Of a DNA stretch of 64,000 nt, positions 22,001 to 31,000 are shown in pieces. Both the position numbers and the translations under genes were made by a program. Each line of letters starts with the position of its first letter. The first letter of the stretch is position 1. Under the pieces are notes generated by a model that was not told the DNA's origin, did not search any database, and saw only the letters and a program-made list of their open reading frames with translations. Origin of the DNA: Ostrinia nubilalis. Taxonomy: Eukaryota; Arthropoda; Insecta; Lepidoptera; Crambidae. The DNA lies in contig NC_087109.1 of NCBI RefSeq assembly GCF_963855985.1, positions 3,306,001 to 3,370,000 of the forward strand, read 5' to 3'.

Positions 22001-25000
22001 TCTCTACGAGCTATGTGCCCCGCCCACTGCCACTTGATTTTAGCAATTCTGCGAGCTATGTCGGTTACTTTGGTTCTCCTGCGGATCTCCTCATTTCTGA
22101 TTCGATCACGCAGGGAAACTCCGAGCATAGCCCGCTCCATCGCCCTTTGGGTGACCTTGAGCCTTCTTATGAGGCCCATAGTAAGCGATTTAGAGTATAC
22201 GTTCCTAGAACTGGGTTTACTTAGCTATACTAACACCCGTATTCACAAACATTACTATGAGGTCTCACAGTGCTCGTGAGCGCACAGGGTGACACACGAA
22301 CCAATCACAGAGCTCTTTTTAACGCTGTACATTCGATTTGCTGCTTTACTTAAGCAAGCATCGTTTGTGAATACGGGCGGAAAACTATTAGTAGCAACGT
22401 GCATCAATTCTCATACTGAACAGTCGACGGCATATCAATCTAATACATTTATTAAAAATAATACCTAATATAACTAGCATAAGATGCGGCAATGTGTAAC
22501 TCTATGTGCCGTCTTTCATACAAAGTGTGAAGCAATCTCAGCACAATGAGAAAAGGCAGATGAACAATTATATCTGCCATTGTATAATTAAAAACAATCA
22601 CACACATTTACTCCGTTCGTGTGCAATTTACATTGATTGAAATCTTGATGACTTGGCGGGGAAGAAAATTATGCTGTTAGACGTTTTAGAGTGGAAAATC
22701 TGGAAGAAGTGCACATAAATAATTTACGACAGTGTATCTTTATCTACCGTCCGAGGACCCCTGGGGTCCCCCAGGTTTATCTAAGGACCATTTAAGAATA
22801 ATAAGTAAATTCCTCAAAAAGGTAGCAGGAAGGCGCTGGATACAGGCCGCTACCAACCGGCCATTGTGGAAATCATTGGGGGATGATTATGAAGTAAATG
22901 CCACCAAAAGTCTCGTAATCGAATTTTATCGTTGCTTTTTTATTAAGGGGGTCCTTAAAATTGTGCTTGATTTCCTAAGGGGTCCGTGGACAAAAAAGGT
23001 TAAGAAACGCTGATTTACGAGATAATCTGCTGTTGAATCCCGAAATTGTGAAGATTATTATGTTTGTAACGGTCGATTTAACCGTAAGCAGAGTTGATGG
23101 AGCAACATAAACGATTTGAAAGAGAAATTTTTTTTTACTGCAGTAAACTTTTTGACATTAAGGCTGAGTTGCACCACCTAAATTTAACCGTAACTAAAAC
23201 GATAACCGGTGTTTTTTGTATGGAGATTGACAGATTTTTGACGTTTGTTAATGTTTGTTAACAATATGAATCGAAAACTCCTTACCTAGTTAGTTAAATT
23301 TCTGTAACTATCCAACCCTTAAACAACAAAGTAGAGCTCCTGTATTTTCTCATTTACAAGTCTAATTATAGGAAGCCCTAATAGCAGGTAACTTAATATG
23401 ATTTAAGGATATCCCTTTTCAATTTTCATCATTCCAATACCTATTAAAGATGAATTTCAAGAGAAATTCTAGTTCCAAAACTTTCAATATCTTCATTGGA
23501 ATGGAACTAGATCCCTCCACCCCCCCCCCCCCCCCCCCCCTCCCCCTCCTCCACTTCTAAAAACTGGTTGGCTAAATTAAAGAATCTGGAAAAATTCATA
23601 ATAATTTATGAACTTTCAAGGAAAACTATGATGGTTGATAGATCAGTTAGTTTAAAGAGTAATAATAGTCGTTTAACTCATGTATTATAAAATAACTTAC
23701 TTACCTAATAAAAAATCCTTAGAAAAAAATATTGAATGAAGTAATTGCTTGCTTCTGAAATATATTGTGTTAACGACGGACAACTACGGAACCCTACACT
23801 GCGCGTAGCACGACACGCACTTGGACAATTTTATTCTAAGAATTCTAGCCCTTACCACCACCTAATAAGTTCCAATTTTTCAGGAAACTGTCAAGGTCCT
23901 GTGCTGGCTGCGGTCTCTTCCAGAAGACGACAAGTCGATCAGCGAGGAGGTGGACAGGCTCATCATAGAACAGACCACCAGCGAGCTGAAGTTCTCGCCA
24001 AGATTATTGTGTAAGTTATAAAGTCTTAATTCTCACTACTGAAACGTCCAAGGAAACGTGGCCTCTCACTATAGGCCTTATACAGAAGCTCAAAGTTGTA
24101 CAGCGTGTTATGGAGAGGGCTATGCTCGGTGTTTCTTTACGAGATCGGATCAGATATGCCCGACGGATTAGCAAGCTGAAGTGGCAGGGCAGATGGTACG
24201 CAAAACTGACGGCCGATGGGGCAGCAAGGTTCTGGAATGGAGGCCGCGTACCGGAAAACGCAGCGTAGGACGTCCACCCACAAGGTGGACCGACGACATC
24301 ATAAAGGTAACAGGGAAGCGCTGGACGCAGGCCGCTACCAATCGATCAACATGGAAAGTATTGGGGTAAGTAGGCCTATGTTCAGCAGTGGACATCCTAT
24401 GGCTGAAATGATAATGATGATGAATTCACACTACTATAGGATTTGGCAACATACAAACACTTTTAAAAAGGTAAAAACGTATCAATTGACGTTTCGAATC
24501 GGCACGAGTCTTGGTATACTAAAGTCTTTTTCAGCGTTCTTAAAGGCAACTTTTTGCCCGTGAAAACTGTATCAGGCAGACTTTAAGTTACTTCGAAATA
24601 TCTCTAAAATCAGTCTCCTTTCGAAAACCTTTGAAATTTCAAAATTTTGCCTCGCGTACACGCTTAGAATATCAAAAGTACCCGTCTGCGCCAAAAGAAT
24701 GGATGAAGGGTATGTTTTTTAAGTTTAGTTATTCATAAACTTACGTTCAACGTGCTAATGCCAACAACAAAGTTATTCAAGTCCTGAAACTTTTATTTCA
24801 ATTCACCCTCTTTCTTTGAATTTGGGTAAGTACAGAGCAAAAGAATAAGCCCAAAATTCCTTGTTGAACTTTCTGTACCATTACCATCCATTATGAACCA
24901 AATAACAAGATGTATTGTAAATCATACGTAGCTTTCTAGAAAACCAATTTGAATTCAATTGTGTTCAATAACAGCGACAATAACAGCCCAAACGATAAAA

Positions 25001-28000
25001 ATGGCAAACAAATTTATTGTAACAATTGCTTAATTTCCACGTCGTGTCCTTGGAACTGGGTCTCAATTATTTTCAATTGTAATTCGTTTGTTGGGTGTCA
25101 TATGGCACCCGGGGATCAATTGACGGGGGTTCAAATAGTAGATCAAGCCTGCCAATTGACCCGTGTGTTTTTGTTTTCTCATTGCACGTGAATGAGTTTT
25201 AAGTAGCACAATAGACTAGTCATCGATGTAGGAACTTGTTATGTCTGATCAAAGTCCGATGTAAGAAATGTGGTGACTATTTCTATTTTACTTTTTTGCT
25301 AGGACTTTGTTCGCCGTGAGTTCCAAAGTCCAAGCTAAAAACTCTTCCAGGCGTGAGAAATCACATTTCATAATGAGACAGAACATTCCTACGAGTATAA
25401 CACGTATAATAGAAATTTTCTCATACTGAGCCTCGTGTTCATGAAGTTAGATGAAAGTAATTTAAATATTCCTTCTGGCGCAGTTGGGTAATAATTGGAA
25501 ATCGAGTAATTGGTTTTAACTCAGCAATTTAATTTGTTTCATTAATAATAATAATATACGTAGTTACTTCCGTAATTGTTTCAAAGTAATTTAATACAAG
25601 ATCCCAATATCTCAATTAATGATAACAGAATGAACGTAATATTATTATGTAAGGTAACAAATCAAGGTCAAGCATACATCCTTGCAAATTTATTGTGTAC
25701 TAGGGCCAATCCAATGTTACTCTTTTAGCAATTTGGAAGATTTCGGGCGCTGATTGAAGATGCTCAGAAAAGAAGCATAATATTTGCTACAGCCACAGAA
25801 CAATTTTATCTTGAAGATGCTTTATTTACACTGCCAAGTTCACGTTTCTTCATGACTAAGCTTATGAGAGTTAATAAGATTGTCTTTTCATCAAAATCTC
25901 ATATATCCATTTCCACAACCTTTTGTTTATAATATTACACGACGTGTAGTTTCTCTAATAAACCCTTTCTCTTACAGTCTCTGACAAAACCACAGTCAAA
26001 GCCTTCTGGGTGGCGCTGATAGTGAACCTTACTCGAGAGTTCTGCGGCTGCATCGCTGTCTTAGTCTACGCCAGCCACATCTTCGCTGAAGCTGGAAAAG
26101 ATCCTAACACCAGCATCGCCCTGTCGCCCAACAAGCAGTCGATTCTGCTCGCTGCTGTCCAGATCTTTGGGTCGTTTTTGGCGTGCCAGCTTGTGGACAG
26201 AGCTGGAAGGAAGGTAAATATCATTTTTTGTTTGAATTACTCGCTGCTGTCTTGATCTTAAGGTTGATTTTGGCGTGCTAGCTCGATTCGAGCTGGAAGG
26301 AAGGTGAATGTCTTTAATTTTTATAAGAAACAGTCCTAGCTCCTGCTGCCCAGATCTTTAGGTCCTTTTTAGAATGCCAGTTAATGCATTGATAAGTACC
26401 TATTGGTCTACGCCATTCACATCTTCACTGAAGCTGGCAAGGTTCCTAACAGCTCCAGCATCGCATTGTCGCGCAACAAGCAGTCAATCCTGCTCGCTGC
26501 TGTCCAGATCTTGGAGTATTTTTCGCGTGGTAGTTCTTAATTTTTTTTAATGCATGACAAGGCAGGTATATGATCGCAATCGCACCTGGTGTTAAGTGAG
26601 ATACAGTCTATCGGTAGAGAGCCGAGCCCTGAATGTCACGAGTGCGGCGCTGCGGAAGATACGGCTCAGCACACCCTTGAGGTGTGCCCAGCATGGGTCC
26701 AGCAGCGCCGGGCTCTGACTGCGGTGACTGGTCCGGACCTCGCGCTCCCCAGCGTCGTGGTTGCGATGCTCCTGGGCGAGAGCGCGTGGGACGCCATGGT
26801 CTCCTTCTGCGAAGAGGTGATGCTGCAGAAGGAGACCGCGGAACGGGCTAGGGAAGTAGATCCCGAAGCCCACGCGCTCCGGCGCAGACGGCCGGGGGGA
26901 AGAAGGAGGAGATTCGCTCGCCTCCTTCCGCCTCCCTAGGTGAGACCAGTGGGTGTTAGGCCGGGGGGCCCATCACCCACATTGCACGGTCCCACCCTGT
27001 CTGGGGGGTCTGCCAGTGTACCGGCAGACCCCCTCTTTAGCGCGGGAGGCCCGGCAAAGGCTGGGCCATGCGTCGGCACGGCGTGGTCTGAATCTGTAGG
27101 ACCCCACGTCGTGCCAGTAAAACGCAGAGGGTGCACCGCAGGTTTTTAGTGGGTATACTTGTCGGGTGACAGCCGCTATTGCTGCCACCCGACAAGGGAG
27201 TCCCACATAACCCGTCGCTTCCCCCGAGGCGGCGGGTATACGCAAAGTATTTTCCTGCGCAAAAAAAAAAAAAAAAAAAAAAGGATGATACACATCTACC
27301 CTGTCTGTAAGTTCCTATTCACTCTCGCCTTGAAAAGACCCGGATTATTACCGTGTTATAGTGTTCAGGAAATACAGCAGCAGGCAGCGAATACCACCCT
27401 AGTTGTTCGCATTATAAAAGAGTTATCGAAACGCGTGCTGGTGGAATGTCCAATTTCACTCACTTACCACATGAGTAATAAATGTGCTCGAGATTTACCT
27501 AGTTAAACAAGTCAAATGATACAAATAGGGGATTAAACACTCCTTGATCTATGTAACTTAATTCTTAATGAAAACCCCGACTTATTCGGATTAATTAATT
27601 ACTTGGTTAGTTCATTAAAGTTTCATGCCCACGTAATTCTGAAATTGGGAATAGGTACTACTTAAATTAGACTTCAAAGCAACGCACTATGGAGCGAAAT
27701 TGCGATTTATGGACATAGCGATTTTTTTCACAATTTCTATTTGAAAAAAATACCTATCGATAGCTTACGTTATTCTGATGAATAAATGCTGCACAAGTTT
27801 TTCTCTAAAACCAATAGTTTGACTGGAAAAAAATATTTTCCATTTTCGTTGTATGGAATGAAACATAAAGTGGTCGATTTCGACTAAGCTTTGACAGATC
27901 TTGCTTTGAAACTACTTGAGCCTTGTTCTATGGCTTGTTGACTGTAATCCTACGCTATCAGCGCGCATCCAAAGTTGCCCGTTCACAAGTTATGAGGTTC

Positions 28001-31000
28001 TGAAAAATAAAAAAAAAAGTAAGTAAAAGTGACTTTTTTTTGGAATATCTTTAAAGATTTAACAAAAATATAAAGAATTTATACGTTAATAATGTAAATT
28101 AACCTTAAATTACTGCCAAAAACACATTTTAATAAACTTAAAAGGAATTAAATCAGCGATTTTTTTTTTCACAATTTCTGTTTAAAAAAATACCTATCGA
28201 TAGGGTATGTTATTCTGATGAATAAATATTATGAACGTTTTTCTCTAAAACCAATAGTTTGGCTGGAAAAAAATATTTTCCATTTTCGTTGTATGGAATG
28301 AAACAAAAAGTGGTCGATTTCGACTAAGCCTTGACAGATTTTGCTTTGAAACTACTTGAGCCTTGTTCTATGGCTTGTTGACTATAATCCTAGACTAACA
28401 GCGCGCGCACAAAGTTGCCCGTTCAGAAGTTATGAGGTTCCGAAAAATGAAAATTAAAGTAAGTAAAAGTATCTTTTTTTGGGTATAAATCTTTAAAGAT
28501 TCAACTAAAACATGAAAATTATATACTTTAGTAATGTAATTAACCTTTCTCTTGTCGTCTTATCTAAAGAAAAGTCAATTTTACTTACTTTAATTTTCAT
28601 TTTTATTGCTGTTAGTGCAGGATTATAGTCAACAAGCCATAGAACAAGGCTCAAGTAGTTTCAAAGCAAAATCTGTCAAGGCTTAGTCGAAATCGACCAC
28701 TTTATGTTTCATTCCATACAACGAAAATGGAAAATATTTTTTTCCAGCCAAACTATTGGTTTTAGAGAAAAACGTTCATAATATTTATTCATCAGAATAA
28801 CATACCCTATCGATAGGTATTTTTTTTAAACAGAAATTGTGAAAAAAAATCGCTGATTTAATTCCTTTTAAGTTTATTAAAATGTGTTTTTAGCAGTAAT
28901 TTAAGGTTAATTTACATTATTAACGTATAAAATCTTTATATTTTTGTTAAATCTTTAAAGATATTCCAAAAAAAAGTCACTTTTACTTACTTTTTTTTAA
29001 TTTTTCAAAACCTCATAACTTGTGAACGGGCAACTTTGGATGCGCGCTGATAGCGTAGGATTACAGTCAACAAGCCATAGAACAAGGCTCAAGTAGTTTC
29101 AAAGCAAGATCTGTCAAGGCTTAGTCGAAATCGACCACTTTATGTTTCATTCCATACAACGAAAATGGAAAATATTTTTTTCCAGTCAAACTATTGGTTT
29201 TAGAGAAAAACTTATGCAGCATTTATTCATCAGAATAACGTAACCTATCGATAGGTATTTTTTTCTAATAGAAATTGTGAAAGAAATCGCTATGTCCATA
29301 AATCGCAATTTGTTGTCACGAAAGTTTAATTAATAAGTAGTCATATGTAGACAGCCTGTAATATAAAACGAGTGACAATTACAGGTCTATGTTTAATTAT
29401 ATGGTGCCAGGCAGTAGTCTTGTCACTGTTATTAGTAGTTTGGATGGCCTTCTAGAAACTCTAATTTCTAACTCTAAGCTCTAATTTTTTTTTGCTATCT
29501 ATCAACCATATTGCGGTCTAGAAAAGTTCTTGTTGGTAAAGAAACGATGCTGTTTCTGCTTCGATATTACCTATCGGTTTTCATAGTCATTAATTTACAC
29601 CTATTGTTTGATAAAACAATATAAGAGTAATCTTTTATTGGTAATCTGAATTACTGAAAGAAAAAGTCGACAATTTCATAGTTTTTTCTGTGGTGTTTAA
29701 GAACTCTTATTTTCCCGTCAGTATTTACAAAAACGATACAAATTCGAGTTTCTACACGAGCATAAGTAGTTTCTATCTTCGGAAAACAAAATCGGGAATA
29801 ATAATGAAAAGCCATAAAAAAGAATGCTAAGAAACTAAAATACTTCAATTGCAACCTCTACTAGCAGTAACAGGCCAAGGTAGTAAGAAGCCAGTTTCGG
29901 AAAGTGAAACAATGAGGGTTTTCGCGAATGAAAAATCCGCCAGATACGTAGACGCGAGGTCCAAATGCTGCATGATTGGTTATTTTTGACATGACATTGA
30001 CAGATATGTCAAAATCCACCAATCACGCAGCAGTCAAACCCCACATCCACGTCCCGCTATCTAGCGGATCTTTCATCCGCGAAAACCCTCATTGCAACCT
30101 ATACCTACTAGCAGTGACAGGCCAAGGTAGTAAGAAGCCAGCTTCGTAAAGTGAAAAAAAAAAAGACAATTTTAATTAATAAAATGCCGTCAAAGTGCTC
30201 TTAGAATGAACTTAAAAGAACTTTTAAGGTTCGAAGGCAAGAAATACATTATATTTTGTTAATATAAATATAAATAAATCTTTGGACAATTTCACACAGC
30301 GCCAGCTAGCCCCAAAGTAAGCAACTTAATGCTTGTGTTATGGGTGCTAGCTTAACGGATATACTACTTATATACTTTTTTTTTTTTAAATACATAAATA
30401 TTATACATAGTCACACCCAGACCCGTCACAGAAATTAAAATTCATCATTTCAATTTCTGCCCGGCCGGGAATCGAACCCGGGACCTCTCGGCATAGTAGT
30501 CCGTTCTGAACCACTACACCAAACGGCTGACAACTGATTTTGCTTCCTATTTTTGCAGCCTCTGCTAGCAGTTACAAGCGTAGTGGCCGGCTTCAGCATG
30601 TGCCTCCTGGGCGCGTGGTTCTACCTGCAGAGCGTGGGCGTAGCCATGCCAGGTTGGGTGCCCATCGTGGCGTTATGCGTGTGCATTTTCGCTGATGCGT
30701 CAGGCCTGCAGCCTCTGCCGTTCGTAATCATGACAGAGATGTTCAATTTCCAGGTAAGGAACTTGGTGTTAGAAACTTTTTAGTATTTTTAAGATTTTTA
30801 GCGCAATTTTGTTGCTGTCGCGCTCGCACTCACTGCGAGCGCCCGTCGCACAGTCGCGAAAGCAATATAATTACACGCGAACGATAAGGATGGGTAGCTT
30901 GGGGTCATTGGACGAAATTCTACGTGCTCGGAGACCGGGCTTTAGCGGCCTGCGTCCAGCGCCTTCCTGCCTTTATGATGTTGTCGGTCCACCTTGTGGA

